64,000 nucleotides of DNA from Planococcus donghaensis (GCF_001687665.2 NZ_CP016543.2:2356001-2420000); one strand, 5' to 3'; shown: positions 9,535 through 18,850, counted from the stretch's first letter. Notes: generated from the letters alone by a model not told the origin. Numbers and translations are program-made.

Positions 9535-10027
9535 ATGCCCAGTGTTCGGTAACCGGTCCGGAACTACCAAAAACGGGATCTGTTTTTGGCACCGGCGTAT
9601 TTTGGATATCATCCAATACAAAAGGCCGTTCTTCCACCTTCCCCGTTTTTAAATTGTGAGACTTGCCCTCTGGATAAGCGCCTATTACTTGAAAGTCTTG
9701 ACTCGACTCTAACAGTTTATGACCTGTCCCAGCAGGTAACAGGACAACATCACCTGTACTTACACGAAAATTTTCGCCATGGTCTCCGCCAATACGCAGC
9801 ACGGCGGAACCGCTGCGAACTCCTAACACTTCATGTGTATTGCTATGGTAATGATGATAGTTAAAGACCCCGCCAGTCCAGCTATTTCGCCATCCATGGC
9901 CATTAAATACTTGTTCAATTTTTTCGGGGTTCGCTTTAAAAACTGCTGGGTAATAAATTACGCTAAGCGTTGAATTATTCGGGATACTGCCATCGTCTTT
10001 GAAATAAAAATAGTGTGCGTTAACGAT
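9533..10027 (-). CDS. Cupin domain protein with no canonical start codon
   Basis: The open frame encodes about 164 residues of a bacillal cupin family: an N-terminal YFYFKDDGSIPN segment, a metal-site region FNYHHYHSNTHEVLGV, a second cupin motif GDVVLLPAGTGHKLL and the tail GPVTEHWA. These proteins are metal-binding beta-barrels of unknown function. No ATG, GTG or TTG is available at the family's N-terminus. The frame opens after a TAG at 10042, with AGGAG (10041-10037) followed 9 bp later by ATC (10027-10025). Either ATC is used, or an ATG was lost and the gene is crippled. The first ordinary start, GTG at 9829, would delete the HHYHSNTHE metal ligands. Confidence 0.7.
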   Translation of the reverse strand: MVNAHYFYFKDDGSIPNNSTLSVIYYPAVFKANPEKIEQVFNGHGWRNSWTGGVFNYHHYHSNTHEVLGVRSGSAVLRIGGDHGENFRVSTGDVVLLPAGTGHKLLESSQDFQVIGAYPEGKSHNLKTGKVEERPFVLDDIQNTPVPKTDPVFGSSGPVTEHWA

Positions 10028-10053
10028 AGGGATCAGCTCCTATTTACTTAAGA

Positions 10054-11220
10054 TTAGTCACTTGAGTTTAACGTCTGAATAAACTGTTCAAGTCGATTCA
10101 TCCCTTCTTCAAGAACAGTCATGCTATAAGCATAAGAAATCCGTACAAATCCTTCACCATATTTTGTAAATGCAGAACCCGGCACTGCTGCTACTCCGCC
10201 TTCTCTTAATAACCGCATCGCAAAATCAAAAGAAGTCATACCAAATTTTTCAATGGAAGGGAAAATATAAAACGCACCTTTTGGCAAAATTACGTCGATG
10301 CCCATATCCGTTAAACGTTTATAGACAAAATCCCTTCGTTCAATATATTCTTTGTTCATTTCAGCAGGTATATGACGCTGATTTTTCATGGCTTCAAGTG
10401 CCGCGTATTGACTTGGTACAGCCGCACAAATAGCATTGTACTGGTGAACTTTCAACACGTGTTTCATATACATTTCGGGTCCTAACACAAAGCCAATTCG
10501 CCAACCTGTCATCGAATGCGATTTCGATAAACCATGTACGAGAAATGTTCGGTTACGCAATTTTTCAAAGCGCGCAAACGTTGTATGCTTTTCACCATAT
10601 GAATTTTCACTATAAATTTCATCGGTAACGATGAATACCTCATGTCTCTCAAGAACTGCTGCAACTTTTTCGAGTTGAGTCGATTCCATGGTGACACCTG
10701 TCGGATTAGAAGGGAAATTCATCAATACCGCTTTTGTACGATCTGTGATTAACTCTTCAAGACGCTCAGGGTCTGGTTGAAAACCAGTATCTGAAGTATC
10801 CAAATAAATGACTTTTCCTCCACAAAGCTGAATAATCGGCTCGTAGCCCGGATACGCTGGAGCAGGTATGATAACCTCGTCTCCTTCTTCTAAAATCGCT
10901 CGAAAAAGCGAGTCTAATCCTTCGCTGGCCCCGTTGGTTACAATAATTTCTGTTTGCGGATTAAATTTCAACGCATACGTATCTTGAAAAAAAGAAGCGA
11001 TTTCCGCTCTTAACTCAAACAATCCTGCATTATGTGTATAGCTAGTTTGATTGTTTTGAATGGCTGTGACTGCTGCTTGTTTTACCGCTTCTGGCGTTGG
11101 AAAATCAGGCTGTCCGATTGTTAAATTAATCGCTTCGGGATAATCGATTAATTGATTTGAAAACTGACGAATGCCGGAAATTTGAATAGATTCAATGCGT
11201 CTATTAATTGAGATGCTCAT
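10054..11220 (-). CDS. Class I/II PLP aminotransferase (PatA-like)
   Basis: This 388-residue fold-type I aminotransferase has NLTIGQPDFPTP at the N-terminus, the substrate motif SNPTGV, and the PLP lysine in HGLSKSHSMTGWRIGF. The pattern resembles Bacillus PatA (N-acetyl-L,L-diaminopimelate aminotransferase) and related aromatic/aspartate enzymes, but specificity cannot be fixed. The ATG at 11220 is preferred over a TTG three codons upstream because AAAGG sits 9 bp before it. The gene lies downstream of the TRAP transporter genes in the same direction, about 80 bp after dctM, and may be transcribed separately. Confidence 0.88.
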   Translation of the reverse strand: MSISINRRIESIQISGIRQFSNQLIDYPEAINLTIGQPDFPTPEAVKQAAVTAIQNNQTSYTHNAGLFELRAEIASFFQDTYALKFNPQTEIIVTNGASEGLDSLFRAILEEGDEVIIPAPAYPGYEPIIQLCGGKVIYLDTSDTGFQPDPERLEELITDRTKAVLMNFPSNPTGVTMESTQLEKVAAVLERHEVFIVTDEIYSENSYGEKHTTFARFEKLRNRTFLVHGLSKSHSMTGWRIGFVLGPEMYMKHVLKVHQYNAICAAVPSQYAALEAMKNQRHIPAEMNKEYIERRDFVYKRLTDMGIDVILPKGAFYIFPSIEKFGMTSFDFAMRLLREGGVAAVPGSAFTKYGEGFVRISYAYSMTVLEEGMNRLEQFIQTLNSSD

Positions 11221-11301
11221 AGGTGACAACCTTTCTCTTAACTAAATCGACCATAAGAAAAGAAAGCTCTTCTTTAGCTCAATTGATAGTGAAAATTTTC
11301 G

Positions 11302-12591
11302 TTATTCATAAAGCCCTGGTAACCATAAAGATAGCGCCGGAATAAATGTAATAATAAGCAAACAAACAATCATTGAAAGCAAGAATGGAATTACCGCAAA
11401 GGCAATTTTCTCAAAACGAACGCCACCGACACTCGATGCCACAAATAAGTTAACACCAAGAGGTGGTGTGACAAATCCAATTGCTAAGTTGGCTACTAAA
11501 ATAACCCCAAAATGCACAGGGTCTACGCCCACACTCACCACAATCGGCAGTAAAATGGGTGTTAATACCACTAATGCTGAAATGGTATCGATAAACATTC
11601 CGACTACAAGCAGCAATAAGTTAATCGCCAGTAAAATAACGAGGGGATTACTCGATAACGCCGTTAAATAATCAGAGATTTCTCCAGGAATTTGTTCAAT
11701 GGTCATAAAATAAGCAAATGATACAGATAATCCGATGATGATCATAGTGGTGGAATTTATCACAATCGCTTGTCGAAAGCTTTCGTAAAGACCTTGCCAA
11801 GATAATTCTTTATAAACGAATTTGCCAATTATTATAGCATAAACGACCGCTACTACGGCTGCTTCAGTTGGCGAAAAGATTCCCCCATATATCCCACCAA
11901 GAATAATAACAGGAATCAATAATGCCCATTTTGCATCCCAAAAAGTTACTAACACATCTTTAAATTTAAAAGTCGAAGCTTCCCCCGGCTCAGGCTTATA
12001 GCCACGTTTTTTAGAAATGATGTATGCAGTAAGTAATAATCCGGATCCAATAATAATGCCCGGAATGATGCCTGCTAAAAACATACTCCCCACTGAAACC
12101 CCACCAATAACACCATAAAGAACAAATGGAATACTTGGGGGAATTATGACGCCAATCGATCCTGCAGCTGCAGCAACTGCTGAAGCGAAGCCACCGTCAT
12201 AATTTCTGGCAACCATTGCTGGAATCATAAAGCCGCCAATCGCCGCTACAGTTGCAGGACCAGAACCTGATATGGCTGCGAAAAACATACATGCCACAAT
12301 TGTCACCATTCCTAAACCACCTGTCATCCAACCAACTAAGGACGCGGCAAATGCGAGCAAGCGTTTAGAAACACCACCTTTGCCCATCAATATTCCAGCA
12401 AGCATGAAGAAAGGAATCGCGAGAAGTGGAAATGAATCGAGAGAAGTAAAAGCTTTTTGCGTAATAATGCTAAGTGGCAAAGTTGTACCAAAATAAATCG
12501 CTGTCAAAGCTGAAACGCCTAAAGCAATCGCGATGGGTACACCAATTAACAAACAAACAAATAAAGTGCCAAATAAAAGAGCGATCGTCAT
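11302..12591 (-). CDS. dctM: TRAP transporter large permease, DctM family
   Basis: This 429-residue protein has about 12 membrane segments of the TRAP DctM family, with the typical start IALLFGTLFVCLLIGVPIA and internal GGLGMVTIVACMFFAAISGSG. It forms the Na+-coupled translocation channel of a tripartite transporter for C4-dicarboxylates or other organic acids. Its ATG overlaps the dctQ stop by 4 bp (ATGA). It is the third gene of a dctP-dctQ-dctM operon behind a FadR-type regulator. The divergent GlcD-like oxidase suggests a hydroxy-acid such as glycolate or lactate as substrate, which is inference. Confidence 0.93.
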   Translation of the reverse strand: MTIALLFGTLFVCLLIGVPIAIALGVSALTAIYFGTTLPLSIITQKAFTSLDSFPLLAIPFFMLAGILMGKGGVSKRLLAFAASLVGWMTGGLGMVTIVACMFFAAISGSGPATVAAIGGFMIPAMVARNYDGGFASAVAAAAGSIGVIIPPSIPFVLYGVIGGVSVGSMFLAGIIPGIIIGSGLLLTAYIISKKRGYKPEPGEASTFKFKDVLVTFWDAKWALLIPVIILGGIYGGIFSPTEAAVVAVVYAIIIGKFVYKELSWQGLYESFRQAIVINSTTMIIIGLSVSFAYFMTIEQIPGEISDYLTALSSNPLVILLAINLLLLVVGMFIDTISALVVLTPILLPIVVSVGVDPVHFGVILVANLAIGFVTPPLGVNLFVASSVGGVRFEKIAFAVIPFLLSMIVCLLIITFIPALSLWLPGLYE

Positions 12592-13082
12592 GTCGGAAGG
12601 TCCCCTCCCTTATGCATCTCATAATCACCTTGCCAAATTTTAATCAATTGTTGTATTAGACGAATACACATACCAGCACCACCTATTGGAATCGCTAAAA
12701 ATGGAATCCACATCGGTAATTGCATCGCTGGCGTAACTTGTCCGTTGGCAATACTGCTTAATACTAAATCTGTTCCAAAATAAGCTAAAAATAATGCCAT
12801 GATAAACCAAATGACAAGCGTGATTGTTTCAAAAATTTTTCTTGGCAATCCTTCAAATCGGGTAATAAAAGCTTCTACACGGATGTGCTCTCGCAATTTC
12901 ACGGCGTAACTTGCGCCAATCCATACTTGAAAAATATGTATATACCGGGCCATTTCTTCTGTCCAACTTGGCGCATTCGAAAACACATACCGACCAACAA
13001 CTTGCCCGAAAATTAAGGCAACCATCAGCACTAATGTCAAAACTAGAAAGGCCTCTTCTGCTTTCTCAAACTTCTTAATCAT
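12588..13082 (-). CDS. dctQ: TRAP transporter small permease, DctQ family
   Basis: This is a 164-residue protein with four membrane spans and the family motif region NAPSWTEEMARYIHIFQVWIGA. It bridges DctM and the binding protein. The ATG at 13082 follows AAAGGAAG by about 8 bp; a longer ORF to 13139 runs through the intergenic hairpin and is unlikely. Its stop overlaps dctM. The 5' gap to dctP contains a 14-bp-stem hairpin, so lower expression than dctP is expected. Confidence 0.9.
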   Translation of the reverse strand: MIKKFEKAEEAFLVLTLVLMVALIFGQVVGRYVFSNAPSWTEEMARYIHIFQVWIGASYAVKLREHIRVEAFITRFEGLPRKIFETITLVIWFIMALFLAYFGTDLVLSSIANGQVTPAMQLPMWIPFLAIPIGGAGMCIRLIQQLIKIWQGDYEMHKGGDLPT

Positions 13083-13105
13083 GCATGCACTTCCTTTCAT
13101 AAAAC

Positions 13106-13137
13106 GAAAAATCAAGGAATTTCTTCCTTGATTTTTC
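13106..13137 (-). terminator. Intra-operon hairpin between dctP and dctQ
   Basis: GAAAAATCAAGGAA and TTCCTTGATTTTTC form a perfect 14-bp stem with a 4-nt loop right after the dctP stop. It could act as a partial terminator or as a 3'-end stabiliser, so that the binding protein is made in excess over the membrane subunits. Confidence 0.7.
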
Positions 13138-13142
13138 AACTG

Positions 13143-14168
13143 TTATTCATTTGCTGCTAATGCTTGATCGATTAATTCTTGACCAATTTGATCTTCGTAT
13201 TTTGTGTAAACAGATTTTGCTGCTTCACGGAACTCATTGCGTTGCTCATCTGTTAAGTCGTTAATTTGCATTCCTTCTTCTTTCAGTTTATCAAGGAACT
13301 CACCGTCTTGTTGCTGTGCTAATGCACGTTGTTCTGTACGGAATTCTTCTGCTGCTTCAGTCATAATTTCTTGCAGATCTTCGGGAAGGCTGCTGTACAC
13401 GTCGTTATTAATCAATAACGCTGTTGCTGCATATACGTGACCCGTTAGTGTTAAGTAATCTTGAACTTCATAAAATTTATTGGTGTAGTAAAGGGAGATC
13501 GGGCAATCCATTGCATCATATGTACCTTGTTGCAATGCTGTATAAAGTTCACCAAATGCAAAAGGCGATGCATTGGCACCAAATGCATTAAAAGTATCTG
13601 TATGCAATGGGCTTTCTAACGTTCTCATCTTCAAGCCTTCCATATCTTCTGGAGATTCAATAGGTCCTTCATTGTTAGAAACATGACGGAATCCATTTTC
13701 ACCAAAAACCAATCCTTTTAAGTCATTGTTTTCAAGGTCTGCCATTAAGTCTTGACCAAGTTCCCCGTCCAATGCTTTATAAGCTGCTTCGTTGTTATTA
13801 AACAAGAATGGCAAATCAAACACTTGGAATTTTTCGTTAAACGAAGCCATTGCTGCAACTGCCGGAATTGTCATTTCGATGTTTCCGAGTTGCACGGCTT
13901 CAATCGCTTCTCGGTCAGAACCGTATAATTGACCATTCGGATACAACTCGACGATTAAGCGACCATTTGATTCTGATTCTAATTTTTCTTTAAATGCTAC
14001 TGCTGCTACATGGGAAGATTGTTCTTCCGGTACTAAATGAGCAAGTCGGAGTGTATAAGTTTCTTCCCCGGCTTCTCCATCTTCTGTAGTAGTTGTTCCA
14101 CTGTCTGGTCGTCCGCAAGCTGATAAAATAAATAATCCAATAAGAAATAATCCAAGTATTTTTTTCAT
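13143..14168 (-). CDS. dctP: TRAP transporter substrate-binding lipoprotein, DctP family
   Basis: This 341-residue solute receptor has a lipoprotein signal peptide (GLFLIGLFILSACG; lipidated Cys near residue 18), as expected for a Gram-positive TRAP receptor tethered to the membrane. The mature part begins with an acidic linker and then LRLAHLVPEEQSSH. The DctP substrate-binding segment is FGENGFRHVSNNEGPIESPEDMEGLKMRT, and the arginine in LKMRT is the conserved carboxylate ligand. The gene starts within the last 4 bp of the FadR-type regulator gene and heads dctPQM. Substrate is probably a carboxylate. Confidence 0.93.
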   Translation of the reverse strand: MKKILGLFLIGLFILSACGRPDSGTTTTEDGEAGEETYTLRLAHLVPEEQSSHVAAVAFKEKLESESNGRLIVELYPNGQLYGSDREAIEAVQLGNIEMTIPAVAAMASFNEKFQVFDLPFLFNNNEAAYKALDGELGQDLMADLENNDLKGLVFGENGFRHVSNNEGPIESPEDMEGLKMRTLESPLHTDTFNAFGANASPFAFGELYTALQQGTYDAMDCPISLYYTNKFYEVQDYLTLTGHVYAATALLINNDVYSSLPEDLQEIMTEAAEEFRTEQRALAQQQDGEFLDKLKEEGMQINDLTDEQRNEFREAAKSVYTKYEDQIGQELIDQALAANE

Positions 14169-14830
14169 AGTTCCTCCTGTGTGCTGTATTTCAGTAGCCG
14201 GTTTTCAATATTATCCAAATGAGTACCTAACTGCTGTTTGGCCTTTTTCAAATCTCCTTGTTCTATCGCTTGGAGTATGGCTAGATGTTCTTCATATGCT
14301 TTTTTTGAACTGTCGGTTGCCGTATCAGATAGCAACAAAAAAGCTCTGCTTCCTCCGCTATTAATAGTATTTATCATTTCTTTCAAACGGTTATTGCGGT
14401 GGTTTCGATATAACAAAGCATGAAATTCTTGATCTAAATCCATAAATTCCACCACTTTTTCTTCTTGCACTGCCTGCCATTGACGTTCTATATTTATCAT
14501 TAACTCATCAATATTAGGTCGCTGCTCCATATCCGTTAAATTTTCAAGACCTTTGATTTCTAATAATCGTCGAAGCTCCATAATCTCAATAATATCTTGA
14601 GAAGTAAAAGCTGCTACTACTGCAGGCTTAAGGTTTCTCAACTCAACCAATGCATCCATGGCTAACCTTTTTAAGGCTTCTCGTAAAGGTGTTCTACTTA
14701 TACCCAGTTCATGTGCTAATTTTTCTTCTGGTAATTCTTGACCAGGCTTTAGTTCTCCTGCAATAATCATCTTTTTGATATATTCGTAGGCGCGATCTGC
14801 CAACGTAGCTTGTTTTGGGATCTTTTCCAT
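14165..14830 (-). CDS. GntR/FadR-family transcriptional regulator of the TRAP operon
   Basis: This 221-residue protein has an N-terminal winged helix (ADRAYEYIKKMIIAGELKPGQELPEEKLAHELGISRTPLREALKRL) and a C-terminal FCD ligand-binding domain. It is the first gene of the minus-strand unit and overlaps dctP by 4 bp, so it is likely autoregulated together with the transporter. A perfect TGTATAC-T-GTATACA palindrome sits 34-48 bp upstream of its start, between it and a divergent oxidase gene. That is the natural operator candidate for both directions. The ligand is probably the transported acid. Confidence 0.92.
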   Translation of the reverse strand: MEKIPKQATLADRAYEYIKKMIIAGELKPGQELPEEKLAHELGISRTPLREALKRLAMDALVELRNLKPAVVAAFTSQDIIEIMELRRLLEIKGLENLTDMEQRPNIDELMINIERQWQAVQEEKVVEFMDLDQEFHALLYRNHRNNRLKEMINTINSGGSRAFLLLSDTATDSSKKAYEEHLAILQAIEQGDLKKAKQQLGTHLDNIENRLLKYSTQEEL

Positions 14831-14863
14831 AATTCCTCCTCTCTTTATATTTACTCCACAGAG

Positions 14864-14878
14864 TGTATACTGTATACA
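14864..14878. promoter_or_regulatory. Operator palindrome for the FadR-type regulator
   Basis: TGTATACTGTATACA is a perfect 7-1-7 palindrome in the divergent gap between the regulator-dctPQM unit and the GlcD-like gene. It fits the GTATAC-type sites known for FadR-subfamily GntR proteins. Confidence 0.75.
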
Positions 14879-15001
14879 GAGAGTATAAAATAGACTATTT
14901 CATTTGTATAGAGGAGATCTAAATTTTCTAACTATTTCAGTTGCTCTATAAACAAACCAAAGAGTGAATAGCGAAATTTACAAGTTATTAAAAGGAGATG
15001 T

Positions 15002-16372
15002 GTGCACTTGACAAACCATTGGAGAAACGCGTTACAAAAAACATTGAAGGACGACCAATATTCAACCAGTGTTAGTGAATTATACCGACATAGCCACGAT
15101 GAGTCTGATCATACACCTGTAGAGCCTGAAATTGTCTGTTTCCCAGAATCCACAGAAGACGTGTTAGCCATTATGAAAATTGCTCGTGAAGCCTCGGTTC
15201 CTGTTACGCCATTTGGTAGCGGCTCTGGTTTAGAAGGACAATCCATTCCAACAATGCACGGCATTTCACTAAATTTCGAGCGAATGAATCAAGTCGTGAA
15301 ATTCTCACCGGAAGATTTACTAGTGACTGTCCAACCAGGCATCACTCGCCTTCAATTGAATAGCATTATTAATCGACATGGATTGCAATTCCCGATAGAT
15401 CCAGGAGCAGACGCTACAATTGGTGGCATGACAGCGACAAATGCTAGCGGAACGACCGCAGTTCGTTATGGGGTTATGCGGGATCAGATTGTCGATTTAG
15501 AGATTGTTTTAGCAGATGGGACACTTCTACATACGGGAACAAAAGCAAAAAAATCGTCTTCTGGCTATCATTTAACGGGGCTTTTTACTGGGTCAGAAGG
15601 AACACTTGGCATTATTACAGAGATCACATTAAAGCTTCACGGTATTCCGGAACATACGATTGCTGCTAGCTGCACATTTGAAACACCTCACCAATGTGCA
15701 GAAGCCGCTCATATGATCTTGCTCAGCGGCATTCCTGTTCAACGCATGGAATTTGTTGATGCATACAGCATTGCGAAAGTAAACGATTATGGCAATTACG
15801 GACTTCCTGAAAAGCACTCGTTATTTTTTGAGTTTGCTGGCATGAAAAGTGCAGCCGAAGAAGAAGCTGCATTAGCACAGGAACTGTTAACAGATATGAA
15901 TTGTGAAAACTGGCGAATTGCGGCGGATTCTGAAGAACGCGCATCGATTTGGAAAGCGCGTCATGAAATGGCTTACGCTTACCGGCATCAAGCAGGCATG
16001 ACGATTACAGGTGGGGATGTGTGCGTTCCAATTTCTAAATTGCCCGAACTGATTGACTATGCTCGCGAACTAATTTCCGATAGTGGATTACAAGGGGGCG
16101 TATTAGGCCATATTGGTGACGGTAATTTTCATACTTCGATTGCGTATGACGCCAAGGATCCTAAACAGCAACTTGCCGCTGAAACGATTAACGAAAAACT
16201 AGCTTATCGTGCCATTGAACTCGAAGGAACTTGTACAGGTGAGCATGGTGTGGGGCTTGGCAAAATTAAGTATCAAGAGGCTGAACATGGAGCTGCCGTG
16301 GCCATTATGAAAAATATGAAGCAAATGTTGGATCCAACTAATTTACTAAATCCAGGGAAAATATTCGCATAA
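15002..16372 (+). CDS. FAD-linked oxidase, GlcD/D-lactate dehydrogenase type
   Basis: This ~456-residue flavoprotein has an N-terminal FAD-binding PCMH domain (VTPFGSGSGLEGQSIP; DPGADATIGGMTATNASGTTAVRYG) and a C-terminal FAD-oxidase domain ending GEHGVGLGKIKY and DPTNLLNPGKIF. It oxidises 2-hydroxy acids such as glycolate or D-lactate, probably in the cytoplasm. The start is either GTG at 15002 or TTG at 15008, both behind AAAGGAG. It is divergent from the regulator-TRAP operon and shares its operator region, so uptake and oxidation of the same hydroxy acid is a reasonable inference. No GlcE or GlcF partner genes are adjacent. Confidence 0.9.
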   Translation: MHLTNHWRNALQKTLKDDQYSTSVSELYRHSHDESDHTPVEPEIVCFPESTEDVLAIMKIAREASVPVTPFGSGSGLEGQSIPTMHGISLNFERMNQVVKFSPEDLLVTVQPGITRLQLNSIINRHGLQFPIDPGADATIGGMTATNASGTTAVRYGVMRDQIVDLEIVLADGTLLHTGTKAKKSSSGYHLTGLFTGSEGTLGIITEITLKLHGIPEHTIAASCTFETPHQCAEAAHMILLSGIPVQRMEFVDAYSIAKVNDYGNYGLPEKHSLFFEFAGMKSAAEEEAALAQELLTDMNCENWRIAADSEERASIWKARHEMAYAYRHQAGMTITGGDVCVPISKLPELIDYARELISDSGLQGGVLGHIGDGNFHTSIAYDAKDPKQQLAAETINEKLAYRAIELEGTCTGEHGVGLGKIKYQEAEHGAAVAIMKNMKQMLDPTNLLNPGKIFA

Positions 16373-16406
16373 AAGCCAGCTGGGAAGCTCTCCTAGCTGG
16401 CTTTTA
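16371..16406. terminator. Bidirectional terminator after the GlcD-like gene
   Basis: AAAAGCCAGCT and AGCTGGCTTTT form an 11-bp stem between the convergent GlcD-like and LytTR genes, with A- and T-tracts at the two ends. Confidence 0.85.
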
Positions 16407-16415
16407 TACATACTA

Positions 16416-17066
16416 TTAGAAGCCGAGGCGTTCTCTAACACTTGCCGCATAATTTTGACTAACAGGTAAAATCGAGCCGTCTTTAAGTGTTAACTGATAG
16501 TTCGATGCAATATCTCGAGAAATTTCTTCTATATAATCGATATTAACGATATAAGACCGATGAATAGGCAAAAAATTATCTGGCAATTGATGTTTTAAGT
16601 TTTTCAACGTATGTATTGCACAATACGTTTCCTCGTCTGAATAAAACCACGTTTTCTTTTGACTGCTTTCAATATGAGAAACTTTAGATACAGAAACAGG
16701 ACGCCAAGTATCTTCATACTTGCCTGTTAAAAATCGAATTGGCTTGTTTTTACGAACTAAATAATCTGGCGGCAAAATAATAACGAGTACGCCCTCTTTC
16801 TCACCTAGCTTGACCGGGTAGCCAATGCCGTAATAAGGTACACCAAAAATAGACTCTTCGACAAACATTTCAATTCGCTGTCTTTCTTTTTTCGCACGGG
16901 CAGCAATACTACCTGGAAGAACGGGCTGACCTTCTCGAATCTGCAAGTCATGAACTCCCGCTTTATAGTAGATATAACTATCTTCTACTGCAATGGCAAT
17001 CGATGCTTCTTTCGGAATCCAATCCCCAATAATAAAACCCATTTGTTCCAATACGGTATTTTCCAT
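16416..17066 (-). CDS. LytTR-type DNA-binding regulator with N-terminal sensor-like region
   Basis: This ~216-residue protein carries a C-terminal LytTR DNA-binding domain (ETYCAIHTLKNLKHQLP, FLPIHRSYIVNIDYIEEI, LKDGSILPVSQNY). The N-terminal ~110 residues have no receiver domain; the pattern is compatible with a PAS- or GAF-like ligand sensor (AIAVEDSYIYYKAGVHDLQI). Lack of a phosphoacceptor suggests direct ligand or redox control, as in RcoM-type regulators, but haem ligands cannot be assigned. The ATG at 17066 follows GGGGAG. It is divergent from malate synthase, which is its likely target. Confidence 0.85.
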   Translation of the reverse strand: MENTVLEQMGFIIGDWIPKEASIAIAVEDSYIYYKAGVHDLQIREGQPVLPGSIAARAKKERQRIEMFVEESIFGVPYYGIGYPVKLGEKEGVLVIILPPDYLVRKNKPIRFLTGKYEDTWRPVSVSKVSHIESSQKKTWFYSDEETYCAIHTLKNLKHQLPDNFLPIHRSYIVNIDYIEEISRDIASNYQLTLKDGSILPVSQNYAASVRERLGF

Positions 17067-17166
17067 ACCTGACTCCCCTTTCAAATGTGCTTATCGCCAC
17101 ATAGCCGCTTTTGTCGCTGAATAATCTCTTTTATCTTATTTAGAAGACAGTTAGAATTTTCTGTTA

Positions 17167-17204
17167 TATATTAATATACATCAAAACAAACTGTATTAAT
17201 ACAG
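17167..17204. promoter_or_regulatory. Two palindromes in the LytTR-aceB divergent gap
   Basis: TATATTAATATA (17167-17178) and CTGTATTAATACAG (17191-17204) are perfect palindromes whose centres are 25 bp apart. They lie 35-72 bp upstream of malate synthase. They could be operator sites or promoter-associated AT-rich structure. Confidence 0.4.
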
Positions 17205-17238
17205 GAGAATAAATTTTTTTCAGAAAGGGATGATTTAT

Positions 17239-18831
17239 TTGTTAACAAAATCGACTATGACGATAAAAGGTGAAGAAGTTCCAGGAATGGAAACCATTTT
17301 AACTCCTGAAGCATTGGACTTTATTGAGAAGCTGCATACTACTTTTGATAAGCGGCGCGTCAAACTTTTGGAAAAGAGACAAGTACGTCAAAAAGAAATT
17401 GATGCCGGAAAAAAATTAGATTTTTTGCCAGAAACAAAGCATATTCGCAACAACAATTGGACAATTGCTCCCCTTCCTGAAGATATGCAAGATCGCCGTG
17501 TTGAAATCACAGGTCCGACAAATCGCAAAATGCTGATTAACGCATTAAACTCAGGAGCCAAAATGTTTATGGCAGACTTAGAAGACGCAACTGCACCCAA
17601 CTGGTTTAACGTTATTGATGGCCAAATCAACTTACGAGATGCGGTTCGGCGACAAATTGATTTTGAAGTTGCTGAAACCGGAAAAAAATATGCGTTAAAT
17701 GAAAAAACAGCAGTTTTAATGGTTCGCCCTCGTGGTTGGCACTTAATGGAGAAAAACATTCTTACTGATGGACAGCCGATTTCCGGTAGCTTAGTCGATT
17801 TTGGATTGTATTTTTTTCACAATGCGCAGGAATTGATTGAACGCGGGACTGGTCCTTATTTCTACCTCCCAAAAATGGAAAGTCATTTAGAAGCACGTCT
17901 TTGGAATGATGTGTTCGTTTTTGCACAAAACGAATTAGGCATTCCCCAAGGGACGATACGTGCAACGGTATTGATTGAAACCATTATGGCCGCTTTTGAA
18001 ATGGACGAAATTTTATACGAATTACGCGAACATTCAGCCGGCTTAAACTGCGGACGTTGGGACTATATTTTTAGTGTGATCAAACGTATGCGGAATTTAC
18101 CGGAATACATTTTTCCGGATCGTTCACAAGTAACCATGACGGTACCCTTTATGCGTGCATATACACAACTGTGTATTAAAACGTGTCACAGACGTAATGC
18201 ACCGGCGCTTGGCGGAATGGCAGCACAAATTCCCGTTAAAGGAAACGACGAAGCCAATGCCGCGGCTTTTCAAAAAGTGGCGGAAGACAAACGACGTGAA
18301 GCCATGGACGGTCATGATGGCACATGGGTCGCTCATCCTGGCATGGTCGCGATTGCGATGGAACAGTTTGACGAGCACATGCCTACGCCAAACCAAATTG
18401 ATAACAAACGTGAAGACGTTCAAGTTACTGCTGAGCAATTAGTAGAAGTGCCTACTGGTACGATTACGGAAGATGGATTACGCTCGAATATTTCAGTTGG
18501 GATCCAATACATTGCCTCTTGGTTATCTGGAAACGGTGCAGCTCCAATTCATAATTTAATGGAGGATGCTGCAACGGCTGAAATTTCCCGTTCGCAAGTA
18601 TGGCAATGGATTCGCCATCCAGAAGGAGTTTTAGAGGATGGACGCAATATTGACATTCCTCTCTTCCACAAAGTGATTGAAGAAGAAACAGCTAAGATCA
18701 AACAAGCTGTTGGAGACACAAAGTATTCAACCGGTAATTATGCGGAAGCCCGTGAGTTGTTTACAAATCTTACTTTACAAAGTGAATTTGCTGAATTTTT
18801 GACACTGCCAGGTTATGAACAACTAAACTAA
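17239..18831 (+). CDS. aceB: Malate synthase A
   Basis: Condenses glyoxylate with acetyl-CoA to malate. At about 530 residues it matches the malate synthase A isoform. Visible motifs are the substrate region [32 protein letters not shown] and the signature [32 protein letters not shown]. The TTG at 17239 is preferred because AAAGGG lies ~9 bp before it; an ATG at 17230 would sit on the ribosome site. No isocitrate lyase gene is adjacent in the window, so glyoxylate may also arise from glycolate oxidised by the nearby GlcD-like enzyme. That link is inference. Confidence 0.95.
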   Translation: MLTKSTMTIKGEEVPGMETILTPEALDFIEKLHTTFDKRRVKLLEKRQVRQKEIDAGKKLDFLPETKHIRNNNWTIAPLPEDMQDRRVEITGPTNRKMLINALNSGAKMFMADLEDATAPNWFNVIDGQINLRDAVRRQIDFEVAETGKKYALNEKTAVLMVRPRGWHLMEKNILTDGQPISGSLVDFGLYFFHNAQELIERGTGPYFYLPKMESHLEARLWNDVFVFAQNELGIPQGTIRATVLIETIMAAFEMDEILYELREHSAGLNCGRWDYIFSVIKRMRNLPEYIFPDRSQVTMTVPFMRAYTQLCIKTCHRRNAPALGGMAAQIPVKGNDEANAAAFQKVAEDKRREAMDGHDGTWVAHPGMVAIAMEQFDEHMPTPNQIDNKREDVQVTAEQLVEVPTGTITEDGLRSNISVGIQYIASWLSGNGAAPIHNLMEDAATAEISRSQVWQWIRHPEGVLEDGRNIDIPLFHKVIEEETAKIKQAVGDTKYSTGNYAEARELFTNLTLQSEFAEFLTLPGYEQLN

Positions 18832-18850
18832 ACTATTGGAGGAGATCAAA

